Source: Seribacter sp963934295
Lineage (GTDB): Bacteria; Verrucomicrobiota; Verrucomicrobiia; Opitutales; Seribacteraceae
Direction of reading: 5' to 3'
NCBI GenBank assembly: GCA_963934295.1
Contig: CAWVXY010000006.1
Span: 1 to 64,000 of the forward strand
DNA length: 64,000 nt
Each line of letters opens with the position of its first letter. Positions within the stretch are counted from its first letter, which is position 1. Below, piece by piece: positions 1 to 9,945 of this stretch. The notes under the pieces are model-generated. The model saw only the letters and a list, made by a program, of their open reading frames with translations, was not told the origin of the DNA and searched no databases. Made by a program: the position numbers and the translations under genes.

Positions 1-1
1 A

Positions 2-352
2 AAGGGAATGAGCACAAATATCTCGGGCGCCCTTTCCATTGATAATAAATTAAGTTTAGAGTCTACCCCAGTTCCAGGAAAAGTCGGATGGTCAGAATCC
101 AGTTGGTTGAAAACATTTTATTCCCCAGGTTCATCATGGCTTTTTCATCCTGCCCATACCTGGTTGTATGTTAGCCCTGATAATGCAGATGGTTATTGGT
201 TTTGGGATAGCGGATTGAATATTTGGTGGTGGACTAAACCTACAATTTATCCATATTTTTATCGCTCAAATGGAATCTGGAATTACTGGCATTTTAACGG
301 GAATAATCGATTGTATTTTGACTACCAGTTAAACTCATGGATAACGCCCTAA
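2..352 (+). CDS. C-terminal part of a protein ending in a Trp-rich domain (5' truncated)
   Basis: The frame is open to the left edge, so this is probably the end of a longer gene; the first ATG is at 8 but no signal peptide follows it. Residues about 26-114 (counted from that ATG) form a block very rich in Trp, Tyr and Phe, with a WWW triplet and a final NSW motif. The block aligns well with the last 85 residues of the next gene (shared order: SW..F, PW/SW-hydrophobic-FH, W-[IL]-Y, FW[FY], YP..Y, NSW). The function of the domain is unknown to me; I recall similar C-terminal ends on secreted proteins of Opitutales. The gap to the next gene is 15 bases, so the two genes probably share a transcript and may be paralogues. 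Confidence 0.6.
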   Translation, partial: KGMSTNISGALSIDNKLSLESTPVPGKVGWSESSWLKTFYSPGSSWLFHPAHTWLYVSPDNADGYWFWDSGLNIWWWTKPTIYPYFYRSNGIWNYWHFNGNNRLYFDYQLNSWITP

Positions 353-367
353 TGCCCCTTACCTAAA

Positions 368-3300
368 ATGCCACCCTACAGGATTTTATTTTTTCTTCTT
401 TTAACCGTGATCGGCGGGAAGATCTTTGGACAGTTATCTCTGGAAATAAATCCAATCACCGAAGTATTTGTGGGTGGTGGTTTTCAGGTTTCGGGAAGAA
501 TAGTTCACGATGCAAACTCTTCTAATATTACTGCAGGTACTCCTATTCAACTAGACATTGAAATCCAGGATCCGGCTGGTAATCCGATTGCAACCAATCC
601 AACCCAAGTTTTTGCAGGCGGCTTTTCAGGAGGTCGGGTAGAAAATTACAGTCAAATTTTTCAGATGCCTTGGTCGGAAGATAATAAATGGACTGCGTCT
701 GCAAGGTGGCGAGCAGTGGTAGAAGTGAATGGTGGAGGGAGTCCACAGGGAAATATAACCTTTCCTTTGAGAATACCAGATTTGTCTGTTCTTTCTGTGG
801 GCACACCTACAACCGCAACGCCTGGCTCGTATGTTACCTTGGGCGGGATTATCTCAAACAGAATCACAGCCACAGAGGCACAGAGCTTCTTTCGAATCGA
901 GGCTAGTATCGTGGGATCAAATATCACAGAATCAATCATTTTTCCTGACCCGGCAAATTTCCCCCTTAATTCCCCTTGGCCTGTCGGTGCAAATGCTGAT
1001 TTAAATTTTGCCATCCCCAATTTTTTAATTCCCGCTACAGCCACTGGACCCATTCAGGTTGTTTTTCAAGTAGACCCTGCCAACCCGGATATTATTCCTG
1101 AAGAGAATCAAAATAATAATTCCTTTAACCATACGATTAACATTATAACCGGTGACCCTGATATTGCCACAACGGTATTTTTTGATGCGATAGGAACTTA
1201 CCAAGGCTTAGACCCAATCAAACTTAAATTAGTCGCCCGAAATTCTGGAAGGGGTCTAATAACCAATCAAAATTTTGCCTTAACTGTCGCACTTTCTCAG
1301 GACAACAGATTTTCAAATGATGATTTTATTTTACGGGAGATTGATGTTGGAGGGGGAGCAAATGCTCTGGGACAGGGTTTATTTCCCAATGAAACCATTA
1401 CCGTTGATTGGGTTCAAACATTACCGGATAATTTTGAGGGAGATTTTTATCTTTTGGTCACCGAAAATCGTTCGCAGAACCCTCTTTTTTCTTCGCAGAC
1501 CCCAGAGATAAGTTTGCGTTCGGAAAACTTGGTCAACCTGTCTTCAGTTACAGAAAATCAAGCTAATCGGAGTGGTAGACCATCAGCAGATATGAGTGGA
1601 AATTTTGTAGCTTTTGAATCTTTTCAAAATGGTCAAATGCAAATTTTTGTTCAAAATTTAAATACAGGTCAAACAGTACGGGTTTCGAATGGATTCGATG
1701 GCAATAATCCGAATGGTTCAAGTTATGCACCAAAGATCAGTTCGGATGGTCGTTATATTGTTTTCCATTCACTTGCCAGTAACTTGGTTCCAGGAGATGG
1801 TAATAACCACTCCGATATTTTTATGTATGAAGTTTCTCTTCTTGATCGCGTTGCAGTAAATAATCCAACATCTTCAAAGCTATCTAAAATTTCGAATTCA
1901 TCCACGGGGGGGAATGCAAACAGGGGTAGTTTTTATCCTAGTATCAATGCCACAGGAAGCAGAGTTGTTTTCGAGTCGGAAGCAACAAATTTAACCCATT
2001 CAGGAAATCCCGTCGGGGGTCGTCAAATTTATTATTTTGATCAAAATCTCTCTACGGCATTGGGAGTCATTCAGCAGGTTACTTCAGGGAATGAAGATAG
2101 TTTTGATGCCGCAATCGATGGAAATGGAACCCGTATAGTTTTTACTACGCAGGCAACTAACTTGGTAACTACAGAGGAGGACAAAAATAATAACTCCGAT
2201 GTCATACTATGGGAGGCCAATAATTTTTATTTTGCAGGACGTTCAGAAACAGGCGCACTTCCTACAGGGGGGGATACGAATGAGCCCGTTATTAGTTTGG
2301 ATGGGAATATTATAGCTTTCCATTCGAAAGCTCGTGGTATGGTTAACCGCAACGGAATTTCTGACATTGATATTTTGGATGCAGGTTTAGGTTATACTAA
2401 TACAGCAACGACTTTAATCACGGATGTAAATGGAACAGGAGCGTCTGTTTCTTTGAATGTTAATACTTTTGGGGAAATAACCGGATTTACTATTGATACA
2501 CCTGGCCAAGGATATGTGGAACCAAATTTGAGTGTTATTCCCGATCCAACTGTACCTCCTCCAACAAGATTGGTTTCTGCTACTCCCCGGTTAGTTAATT
2601 CACTTGGAGATATATTTCGAATTGAGGTAAATGCAGTCAAAACCAACTCAGGTTCATCGAGAATTAGCCAAAGCCCAAGTTTAAATGGTCTGGAAAATGG
2701 TGAAACGGGGGGAAATGAAAGAAGCCGGGAGCCAACCATAAATTCAGATGGTACTTTAATTGCTTACTCGACACGGGCCAATAACTTATTGGATTTAAAT
2801 GTATCATCTTCATCTGTTGATGTTTTCCCAAATTTAACTTTTCGACCTGCAATTGCTCAGGCGGTCTTACATGGTGGAATAGGCAAAATCATTATCGCTA
2901 ACCCCGGAAGCGGTTATCCGGCAGCAGGTAATTTTTTAATTCAGGATCTGTCAGGAAATGGCAGCGGTGCAGTTGCAAGCTATAAAGTTGATTCGAATGG
3001 TGGTATAGGTTCAATTACTATTATTAATCCTGGTTCAGGTTACGATTTGAGTAAAACCATAATTTCTATTCAAAACCCCGGAACGGGAACCGGCTTTCAA
3101 GTTGATCAAATCTTATTTCCTGCTGTTTTGGGAAATGGAGGAAATCGAACGGGAGGAGCATCTGTTCAGCGTGTTGAAATGATTGATCCTGGTATTGGTT
3201 ATCCTCAAAGCCTTCATCAGTCCATGCAAACCCCAGTAATTCTAATTGATGGGGATGGAGTGGATACTGATGGGGATGGGCAGGCAGATTCTAAAATAAA

Positions 3301-6300
3301 TACCGATCGAATTCATTTCGGCCAAAATGGCGAGGTTTATTTGGAACAACATTTTGCAATATCATTAAATAATTTATCCCAATTAGTTTCCACTACATTG
3401 GAAATTACTGATCAATTACGCGAGGCTAGGGGAATACCACCTTTGGTTTTATCCTTTTCTAATAACCAATTTCCACCGCCGTTTACAGTAAGCACAGCAG
3501 ATAATAATTTAACCAGTATTCGAAACAAGCTCATTGATATGATTAAAGGTCAATGGACTGATCCACAGAATTTGTTTGAAGGTCCACAAATAGATCACAA
3601 TTTGTCGGGTGGAACAACTTTTACCTTAAAAGCATTGTCTGGAAAAGTTACCAGTAATAATCCTACGGCACTTGGCGTAAAACAGGAATCTAATATGCTG
3701 ATTCAAGGAAGTGGCTTTTCCCGTGCAACAGCACAAATATCCCCTTCTCCTGCTATTCATGGATTTTCAGAATTAGCATCAGGAATGAATACATCTACGG
3801 CAGGTAATGGTAGACCTGTATTTCAATTCCAACCTGATGTTTTAACGGATGATATTTATCTTTATAATCATTCCCTTGGTAATAATGAAAGGATCAGCGT
3901 GAGTAAATTTGGTTTTCCAACAAACTATCTACAAAATGCGAATATGTCTTCTCATCGCTTTCCTTCTATTACTGGAGATGGTAGGTACATTTTATTTAGC
4001 TCAGATGCCGGAGGGTTGGGAGGTATAGTATTTGGTAATTCAAACCAATTGCCTTCACCGGCAATCGATAACACAAGGCGGGACATTTTTATGCGGGATA
4101 TGAAGTCACGCTTTTTACCTCAGTCCAAGACAACCGTTAAAATACAATTAGATATTTTTAAAGAATCGAATTACATAATTCCGCAATTCGAGGAAATGCC
4201 AATCATTGTTAATGTTCATCTTGAGAAGGGTTATGTTGATTCCGCTTCTTTGTATGTTGATAATCAATTGATTAACAATGTTGCTGTAGCTAACTCGGGG
4301 TTAAATACTTCACAAATAATTATTCCATGGGTTAACATCAGGCAGGGAAATTCTCTTTTTCATGTGGTTGTACAAGATAATTTTGGTAATTTATTTCAAA
4401 GTAATCAGTATAGTGTTGAGGTTGTATCGAGAGATAAAGAACTAATGGGAATGAACTTAATATTGAACCCTTCCGTTAATAATATTTTTAGTTCAGATGC
4501 TAATATTACTCGTGGTTCTTCAATAGGTGCTCGTTTTGTATCGATAAATTCAAATGGTAAACTTTCTAACCTAAAGGAAGTAGTGTTTTTTCTTAACGGA
4601 AAAAAAATAAAAACTGATAAAGCACCACCATATTTTGTCAATTTTAGCCCATCATCATATGCTGAAGACAATAGCACTTATTTGTTTGATTGGGTGGTTA
4701 GCGTTAAAGCAGTTAGTTTAAATGGTTCATCTAGAATGGAACATAGATTTGGTAGATTGCAGGGCATTATATTTCCCCCTTTTCCCGAATCTAACCTGAA
4801 AATTATTTCTAACATACTTAAGGATAAAAACGGTATGGCTTTCCAAGGTCAGCCTGTCGAATTAGAAGTTTCGATGAGTGGATCTTCGGAATCTCTCTTA
4901 CTTGCCCAACAACAACATTTTTTTGCAAATGGTATTCATTTTTTTACCGCACAACCTAATCTAAGCTTCGACTCAAATGGTAATTTAAATGGAGTCAAAT
5001 ATTTTGCCACATTTGACTTAGATTATGAAAAGTTTTCTAAACCAAATGGAAATATTGAATTATTTTCCTTTGGCGATATGAACACTTCTTTTTTGGATAA
5101 TAGTATTTTAAAATCAAACAGCTTAGTAGTATCTGTTTCTAATTCTTTACCCTGGCTTGATCCGATAACAAACGCACTCAATTTATTTGATGAATTTTCA
5201 GATTCCAATTTGACCGGAAATCACATTAAAAAGTTTCAAGATATTGTAGATCAAAATCCAAAACCATTAATTGAATGGATTCGATATCTTACTGAAATTG
5301 GTGATTTTGATAAAAGGATCGATATTCATTCGGCATATCATATCGTAAATGGAAATTGGCATGACTCATATGTTCAGCTTGAAAATGATCTTAGTTTATG
5401 GGTCCCAATTGATTCAAATTCATCGAATTTATGGCTGAGAGATTACATCGATTCGTTGCTATCGAGCCAAAATTATATTTCTAAATTTGGTACTGTACCT
5501 TTTTTGGTAGGAGCTGAGTCTATGAAAAGTATTCATAATTTTGGACAGAATCGAAGATCATTTACCGAGCTTTGTCTTAAAAATAAGTATTCCAGCACTC
5601 CTAGCTTTCTTCAAATGAACCAAGGAGCTGCAAGCATGCTTAATTATTGGGCACAGTTTGAACCTGATTACTGGGAGCTTCCATTTACTTCAACTAATCC
5701 ATTGCTTCAAGTTGATTCACCACCAAGAAGGGATGCGTTTGCTCCCCCGATCTCTTTAATCGATAGATTTAGTTCAGGCATTATTGCAGTTGATTTTATT
5801 TATGAACTTACAATTGAGCGAAAGATTAATGGCTTACCCTACATCTTATATACTGAAGATTACCGTGCTAATTATTTTAAAATCGGTGCATTGATGGCAA
5901 TCCTTTGGGGTGAAAACGCATTTCCAATTGATCAAAATTTAATTCAATTATTAAAAGATCAGTCATTCGAAACTATTATTGATAAATTATTTTCTGACTC
6001 ACGATATACATCAAAGTTTAACATTATTTGGTCAGAATCTGATGAAGTTCAGGACGCGCCTGATTGGAAAAGTGAAAGTTGGTTTGGGTATTTTATGGAT
6101 TCTAACTTTCCATGGGTTTTTCATGAGGACTTGGGCTGGATTTATATTGCTGGAGTTTCACCTACACAATTTTGGTTTTATTCGGAAAAACTAGGATGGC
6201 TTTGGACAGGTTCAACCCATTACCCGGCTTTATATAGTGGAACGGAAAAAGGATGGATTTATTTTGATAAGTCAAAATCTGCTTACTATTCCTATGTGAC

Positions 6301-6322
6301 GAATTCTTGGAAATCGTTTTAA
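368..6322 (+). CDS. giant secreted multidomain protein with PD40-like repeats and Trp-rich C-terminus
   Basis: The protein has 1984 residues and begins with a signal peptide (hydrophobic ILFFLLLTVIGG, residues 6-17, likely cleaved after IFG). Residues about 135-255 look like a CARDB-type adhesion fold. From about 400 come several TolB/PD40-like blades with motifs such as DGRYIVF, GNGTRIVF and SDGTLIAY; another lies near 1200 (GDGRYILF). Between them is a repeated GSGY-type motif (near residues 671, 846, 886 and 938). An Asp-rich DGDG-VDTDGDG segment near 961-976 resembles a calcium-binding thrombospondin-3/dockerin loop. Residues about 1260-1550 look Ig-like. The last 85 residues are the Trp-rich domain shared with the upstream gene. 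It is probably exported or surface attached. The role (adhesin, scaffold or enzyme) cannot be told; no catalytic motif was recognised. Confidence 0.8.
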   Translation: MPPYRILFFLLLTVIGGKIFGQLSLEINPITEVFVGGGFQVSGRIVHDANSSNITAGTPIQLDIEIQDPAGNPIATNPTQVFAGGFSGGRVENYSQIFQMPWSEDNKWTASARWRAVVEVNGGGSPQGNITFPLRIPDLSVLSVGTPTTATPGSYVTLGGIISNRITATEAQSFFRIEASIVGSNITESIIFPDPANFPLNSPWPVGANADLNFAIPNFLIPATATGPIQVVFQVDPANPDIIPEENQNNNSFNHTINIITGDPDIATTVFFDAIGTYQGLDPIKLKLVARNSGRGLITNQNFALTVALSQDNRFSNDDFILREIDVGGGANALGQGLFPNETITVDWVQTLPDNFEGDFYLLVTENRSQNPLFSSQTPEISLRSENLVNLSSVTENQANRSGRPSADMSGNFVAFESFQNGQMQIFVQNLNTGQTVRVSNGFDGNNPNGSSYAPKISSDGRYIVFHSLASNLVPGDGNNHSDIFMYEVSLLDRVAVNNPTSSKLSKISNSSTGGNANRGSFYPSINATGSRVVFESEATNLTHSGNPVGGRQIYYFDQNLSTALGVIQQVTSGNEDSFDAAIDGNGTRIVFTTQATNLVTTEEDKNNNSDVILWEANNFYFAGRSETGALPTGGDTNEPVISLDGNIIAFHSKARGMVNRNGISDIDILDAGLGYTNTATTLITDVNGTGASVSLNVNTFGEITGFTIDTPGQGYVEPNLSVIPDPTVPPPTRLVSATPRLVNSLGDIFRIEVNAVKTNSGSSRISQSPSLNGLENGETGGNERSREPTINSDGTLIAYSTRANNLLDLNVSSSSVDVFPNLTFRPAIAQAVLHGGIGKIIIANPGSGYPAAGNFLIQDLSGNGSGAVASYKVDSNGGIGSITIINPGSGYDLSKTIISIQNPGTGTGFQVDQILFPAVLGNGGNRTGGASVQRVEMIDPGIGYPQSLHQSMQTPVILIDGDGVDTDGDGQADSKINTDRIHFGQNGEVYLEQHFAISLNNLSQLVSTTLEITDQLREARGIPPLVLSFSNNQFPPPFTVSTADNNLTSIRNKLIDMIKGQWTDPQNLFEGPQIDHNLSGGTTFTLKALSGKVTSNNPTALGVKQESNMLIQGSGFSRATAQISPSPAIHGFSELASGMNTSTAGNGRPVFQFQPDVLTDDIYLYNHSLGNNERISVSKFGFPTNYLQNANMSSHRFPSITGDGRYILFSSDAGGLGGIVFGNSNQLPSPAIDNTRRDIFMRDMKSRFLPQSKTTVKIQLDIFKESNYIIPQFEEMPIIVNVHLEKGYVDSASLYVDNQLINNVAVANSGLNTSQIIIPWVNIRQGNSLFHVVVQDNFGNLFQSNQYSVEVVSRDKELMGMNLILNPSVNNIFSSDANITRGSSIGARFVSINSNGKLSNLKEVVFFLNGKKIKTDKAPPYFVNFSPSSYAEDNSTYLFDWVVSVKAVSLNGSSRMEHRFGRLQGIIFPPFPESNLKIISNILKDKNGMAFQGQPVELEVSMSGSSESLLLAQQQHFFANGIHFFTAQPNLSFDSNGNLNGVKYFATFDLDYEKFSKPNGNIELFSFGDMNTSFLDNSILKSNSLVVSVSNSLPWLDPITNALNLFDEFSDSNLTGNHIKKFQDIVDQNPKPLIEWIRYLTEIGDFDKRIDIHSAYHIVNGNWHDSYVQLENDLSLWVPIDSNSSNLWLRDYIDSLLSSQNYISKFGTVPFLVGAESMKSIHNFGQNRRSFTELCLKNKYSSTPSFLQMNQGAASMLNYWAQFEPDYWELPFTSTNPLLQVDSPPRRDAFAPPISLIDRFSSGIIAVDFIYELTIERKINGLPYILYTEDYRANYFKIGALMAILWGENAFPIDQNLIQLLKDQSFETIIDKLFSDSRYTSKFNIIWSESDEVQDAPDWKSESWFGYFMDSNFPWVFHEDLGWIYIAGVSPTQFWFYSEKLGWLWTGSTHYPALYSGTEKGWIYFDKSKSAYYSYVTNSWKSF

Positions 6323-6347
6323 TAAAATTGTTTCTTATTCACCTAAT

Positions 6348-7385
6348 GTGACAAAAATTGTTCACTTTATCCAGTCCGTGGATCCTAAAACTGGAGGGGT
6401 TGCAGAAGCGGTATTACGGTTAAATGAAGAATTAAAAAATCAAAATATTTCCTCTTCTATTTCCTCGCATAGGAATGAGGCTTACAAGTGTGCTGATATG
6501 GTAATTGCTCATGGTTTATGGCAATGGCCCGGAGTAAGGGCTTGGAAATGTTTAAGAAAATATAAAACCCCTTACATGGTTTTTCCTCATGGTATGCTAG
6601 ACCCTTGGTTTAAAAGATCTTATCCTCTTAAGCATATTAAAAAACAAATTTATTGGTATTGGAAACAGGGTAAAATTTTACAAGATGCATATAGGGTTTG
6701 TTTTACCACAGAAGAAGAGCGACGGTTGGCACAGAAAACATTTAAGCCTTACAAGGCAAATGAAATGATTTCTGGTTTGGGTGTGAGCGAACCTCCCTCC
6801 TCAAAAGATACTCAGCTGAAAGCTATTTATTCTCTTTTTCCTGACTTCAAAAATAAAAAGGTGCTTTTGTATCTAGGTCGATTTCATCCAAAAAAAGGGG
6901 TGGATTTATTGATTAACTCATTTTTGAAACAATCCAAGAAAAATGACATTCTTCTCTTAGCAGGACCATTAGATAATACGGACCCGCATATAAAATATTT
7001 AAAAGAACGAACGCATAAGAATAGTAATCAAATTGTTTGGTCGGGAATGTTAAAGGGTGATTTAAAATGGGGAGCATTACGAATGGCAGATGCTCTGATT
7101 CTGCCTTCCCATCAAGAGAATTATGGAATGGTTATTGCCGAGGCACTTTCTGTGGAAACCCCGGTTTTCCTTACCAAGAAGGTCAACCTTTGGCGAGAGG
7201 TTCTAGATTCAGCTGCTGGTATTGTTTCTGACGACGATCAGGATGGGATTGATCATTTGATTCAACAATGGGTATCTAATTTACATGTTGGTTGTTTAGA
7301 AAATACTTTAAACTGCTTTCGTGAAAAATTACATATTTCACAAACAGTAGAAAAAATAATTTCTATTCTACCCAAGGAAGATTGA
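6348..7385 (+). CDS. glycosyltransferase family 4 protein
   Basis: This is a GT-B fold, GT4-type glycosyltransferase of 345 residues, moving a sugar from a nucleotide-sugar donor to an unknown acceptor in the cytoplasm. The N-terminal acceptor half has KTGGVAEAV, typical of the GT4 Gly-rich loop. The C-terminal donor half has LYLGRFHPKKGVDLL near residue 176 and the E-x7-E donor motif in ENYGMVIAE. The start is GTG at 6348, 25 bases after the giant protein gene; no better start is in frame. The end overlaps the alternative TTG start of the next glycosyltransferase, so the two are probably co-transcribed and may glycosylate the same product, possibly an exopolysaccharide or the surface protein upstream. 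Donor and acceptor cannot be read from the sequence. Confidence 0.88.
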   Translation: MTKIVHFIQSVDPKTGGVAEAVLRLNEELKNQNISSSISSHRNEAYKCADMVIAHGLWQWPGVRAWKCLRKYKTPYMVFPHGMLDPWFKRSYPLKHIKKQIYWYWKQGKILQDAYRVCFTTEEERRLAQKTFKPYKANEMISGLGVSEPPSSKDTQLKAIYSLFPDFKNKKVLLYLGRFHPKKGVDLLINSFLKQSKKNDILLLAGPLDNTDPHIKYLKERTHKNSNQIVWSGMLKGDLKWGALRMADALILPSHQENYGMVIAEALSVETPVFLTKKVNLWREVLDSAAGIVSDDDQDGIDHLIQQWVSNLHVGCLENTLNCFREKLHISQTVEKIISILPKED

Positions 7386-7408
7386 GCGCAAGTTTAATTA
7401 TTCCTGAA

Positions 7409-8527
7409 ATGAAGATAACTATTTTACAAGGCGCATTTTTACCTGTTCCAGCTTTGCGAGGAGGTGCTATTGAGAAGGCATGGGAAGCATTGGGTCAAAG
7501 TTTTGCAGATGCCGGCCATAAGGTTACTCATATTTCAAGAATGTGTGATGGTCTTCCTGAAAACGAAAAAATGGGAAGAGTTCAACATATAAGAGTGAAA
7601 GGATTTGATGGTGTAAAAAATCCTTTGCTTTTAAAAATTTTAGAAATCTTTTACGTTCTACGTGTTAAAAGAGTGTTACCATCCGCAGATATTTTGGTAA
7701 CTCATGCATTCTGGGCACCTCTTTTATTGAATAAAGAAAAATTTGGAAAGATATATGTTCATGTGGGAAGATATCCCAAAGGTCAGTTGAAATTCTATAA
7801 AAGGGCCAGTAGGTTTCAAGTTCCCACCAAAGCAATCTCGGAAGCGGTCAGAAAAGAAATACCCGAAAGGGCAAATGAAATTTCTGTCCTACCTTACCCA
7901 GTTAATTGGAGAGTGGAAAAGTGTGCCAGTTATTCCGACAGGTCTTCAACACTTTTATTTCTTGGAAGGATTCATCCTGAGAAAGGAGTGCTAGAATTGA
8001 TTACAGCATTCAAGAATATACCACTTAATAATCGAAAGGGGTGGAAACTATGTATTCGTGGACCATGGCGATTAGATCAAGGGGGTGGGGGGGAATCATA
8101 TCTGTCCCAAATTGAGAAACAAGCAGAAGATAGTGGATCCAGTGTAGAAATTTTGGAACCAACTTTTTCAGTTCCTGAATTAAAAGCAAGTTTAGAAAGA
8201 GCAAAATTATTTGTATACCCATCCTTTGCTGAAAAGGGTGAGACTTTTGGATTGGCAGTTTTAGAGGCAATGAGTTGTGGGTGCGTACCTATCGTTTCAT
8301 CTCTCGAATGTTTTCAGGATTTAGTTATTGATCAGAAAAATGGCTATGTTTTTGACCATCGATCAAACAATGTCGTTCAATTACTAGCCAATAAATTAGA
8401 AGAAGCGATTCAAGCGGTAGAAAAGAATGAGGTTTATTCCAATGAATGTATAAATAAGTCGAAAGAATACGAAGTCGAAAGGTTGGCAAGAAAATATATT
8501 GAAGACTTTAAAGTTTTAGTAGGTTAA
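7409..8527 (+). CDS. glycosyltransferase family 4 protein
   Basis: This is a second GT4-type glycosyltransferase. The frame is open from a TTG at 7382 that overlaps the previous stop, but the ATG at 7409 gives the usual GT-B beginning MKITILQGAFLP and is preferred; with the TTG the protein has 381 residues, with the ATG 372. The Gly-rich loop is LRGGAIEKAWE. The donor half has LLFLGRIHPEKGVLEL and the E-x7-E motif in ETFGLAVLE, followed by AMSCGCVP. A glycine run, GGGG, lies within a loop of the donor domain. The gene forms a pair with the preceding GT4. The family call is secure; substrates are unknown. Confidence 0.88.
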   Translation: MKITILQGAFLPVPALRGGAIEKAWEALGQSFADAGHKVTHISRMCDGLPENEKMGRVQHIRVKGFDGVKNPLLLKILEIFYVLRVKRVLPSADILVTHAFWAPLLLNKEKFGKIYVHVGRYPKGQLKFYKRASRFQVPTKAISEAVRKEIPERANEISVLPYPVNWRVEKCASYSDRSSTLLFLGRIHPEKGVLELITAFKNIPLNNRKGWKLCIRGPWRLDQGGGGESYLSQIEKQAEDSGSSVEILEPTFSVPELKASLERAKLFVYPSFAEKGETFGLAVLEAMSCGCVPIVSSLECFQDLVIDQKNGYVFDHRSNNVVQLLANKLEEAIQAVEKNEVYSNECINKSKEYEVERLARKYIEDFKVLVG

Positions 8528-8531
8528 AAAA

Positions 8532-8555
8532 CCTTTAAAAATCCATTCTTAAAGG
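8532..8555 (+). terminator. possible hairpin after glycosyltransferase pair
   Basis: CCTTTAA at 8532-8538 and TTAAAGG at 8549-8555 are perfect inverted repeats around a 10-base loop, directly after the glycosyltransferase stop. A run of six T comes only at about 8572, so this is at best a weak intrinsic terminator. Confidence 0.3.
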
Positions 8556-8591
8556 CTTGGAGATGTACCTATTTTTTAATATTATAGCACA

Positions 8592-9131
8592 ATGAAAAAT
8601 TCTTTTCGATTCACATTAGCCTTAGCTTTTATTGGGGTTCTTGGTTATGGCTTTCATTTATTTTCTCAATCTGGGGAACAAGAAAATGTAAAGGTTGGTG
8701 TGAGTGGGAAAATTTCTTTGCCTGAAAATTTATTGGATGCTAATGAAATTGAAATTTCCAAAAATAAATTGGCAGGAAAATTTGTTGGTTTGTATTTTTC
8801 TGCCAGTTGGTGTGGACCCTGTCGTTCATTTACTCCCAAGTTGGTAAAATTTAGGGATCAACATATCGAAAAATTTGAAGTTGTCCTTGTTGGTTCTGAT
8901 GGAAGTGAAAAAGCTCAGGCAAATTATATGAAAAAGTATAACATGCCTTGGCTTGCCATGAAAAATCAGTCCGAAGCAGCGAGAAATATTAGTTTATCTC
9001 TCGATGTAGAATACATTCCCTATCTTGTGGTTTTGGACCCGGAGGGTAAGGTTGTTACCAAAAAGGGTAAGGAAGATATCGCAAGCTTGGGAACGGATGC
9101 GTTTTTGTCCTGGCAGGAAAAGATTAAATAA
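8592..9131 (+). CDS. thioredoxin-like (nucleoredoxin/TlpA-type) exported protein
   Basis: This 179-residue protein has an N-terminal hydrophobic signal (residues 6-24) followed by a thioredoxin fold of the tryparedoxin/nucleoredoxin type. The active site WCGPC lies at residues 73-77 after a YFSAS strand. The cis-Pro loop appears as EYIPYLVVLDPEGKVV. Such proteins reduce or isomerise disulfides in the periplasm, or act as thiol reductants for cytochrome maturation. The gene stands alone between a glycosyltransferase and, three bases away on the opposite strand, the end of hisF. The redox fold is certain; the specific partner is unknown. Confidence 0.88.
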   Translation: MKNSFRFTLALAFIGVLGYGFHLFSQSGEQENVKVGVSGKISLPENLLDANEIEISKNKLAGKFVGLYFSASWCGPCRSFTPKLVKFRDQHIEKFEVVLVGSDGSEKAQANYMKKYNMPWLAMKNQSEAARNISLSLDVEYIPYLVVLDPEGKVVTKKGKEDIASLGTDAFLSWQEKIK

Positions 9132-9134
9132 AGG

Positions 9135-9896
9135 TTACAGGCGAACTGGGACCCCTGCTTCTTTCATAGCCAATTTTGATTCGGAGATCGTACATTCTCC
9201 AAAATGAAATATGCTAGCGGCCAATACCGCACTTGCTTTACCTTTAAGTATACCATCGGCCAAGTGCGATGGTTTGCCCACCCCACCTGAGGCAATTACA
9301 GGTACTTCAACTGCTTCGCTTATTGTGCGAGTTAAATCCAAGTCAAATCCTATCTTGGTACCATCTCTGTCCATACTCGTTAAAAGAATTTCTCCTGCAC
9401 CGCGCTGAACTACTTCTTTGGCCCATGTTACTGCGTCCAATTTCGTTTTTTTTCTTCCGCCATGCGTATATACACTCCAACCTTCTGAGTCTGTATTTTT
9501 CTTGGCGTCAATTGCCACGACAATACATTGTTTTCCGAATGTTTTGGAAGCCTCATCAATAATCGAAGGTTTTAAGATCGCTGCCGTATTGAGGCTTACT
9601 TTATCAGCACCCGACAAGAGCATGTCTCGAATGTTAGAAACATTTCTTATTCCTCCTCCTACGGTTAATGGCATAAAACAGGTTGCGGCCGTTTCTTCAA
9701 CCACATCTCTCATAATACCCCGCTCATCGCTGGATGCGGTAATATCAAGAAACACGAGTTCGTCGGCACCCTGCTCTTCGTAGGCTTTGGCTATTTGAAC
9801 TGGGTCACCAGCATCCCGAATTTCTTTAAACTTTATTCCTTTTACCACCCTGCCATTATCAACATCAAGGCATGGTATGATGCGGGCAGATAGCAT
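9135..9896 (-). CDS. hisF: imidazole glycerol phosphate synthase, cyclase subunit HisF
   Basis: HisF takes ammonia from HisH and PRFAR and forms IGP and AICAR, linking histidine and purine synthesis. The 253-residue length is standard. The two catalytic aspartates are in place: Asp11 in IPCLDVD and Asp130 in VVAIDAK. Phosphate-binding loops of the (beta/alpha)8 barrel are visible as VGGGIR and ASGGVG. hisH is not nearby, and hisC lies about 6 kb away on the same strand, so the histidine genes are dispersed. The hisF start is the first ATG of the conserved MLSARIIPCLD beginning. The upstream neighbour on this strand is the uncharacterised 586-residue gene's far end across the opposite side of a 49-base gap. 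Confidence 0.97.
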   Translation of the reverse strand: MLSARIIPCLDVDNGRVVKGIKFKEIRDAGDPVQIAKAYEEQGADELVFLDITASSDERGIMRDVVEETAATCFMPLTVGGGIRNVSNIRDMLLSGADKVSLNTAAILKPSIIDEASKTFGKQCIVVAIDAKKNTDSEGWSVYTHGGRKKTKLDAVTWAKEVVQRGAGEILLTSMDRDGTKIGFDLDLTRTISEAVEVPVIASGGVGKPSHLADGILKGKASAVLAASIFHFGECTISESKLAMKEAGVPVRL

Positions 9897-9945
9897 AGAT
9901 TAAATTAACAAAAATGGAATAACAGGCTATAAAGACGCGAAAGAT

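Noticed and set aside
6400..8500. Surface-polysaccharide gene cluster around the first two glycosyltransferases
   Set aside because: No flippase, polymerase or export gene is present beside them; only the two GT4 genes can be supported.
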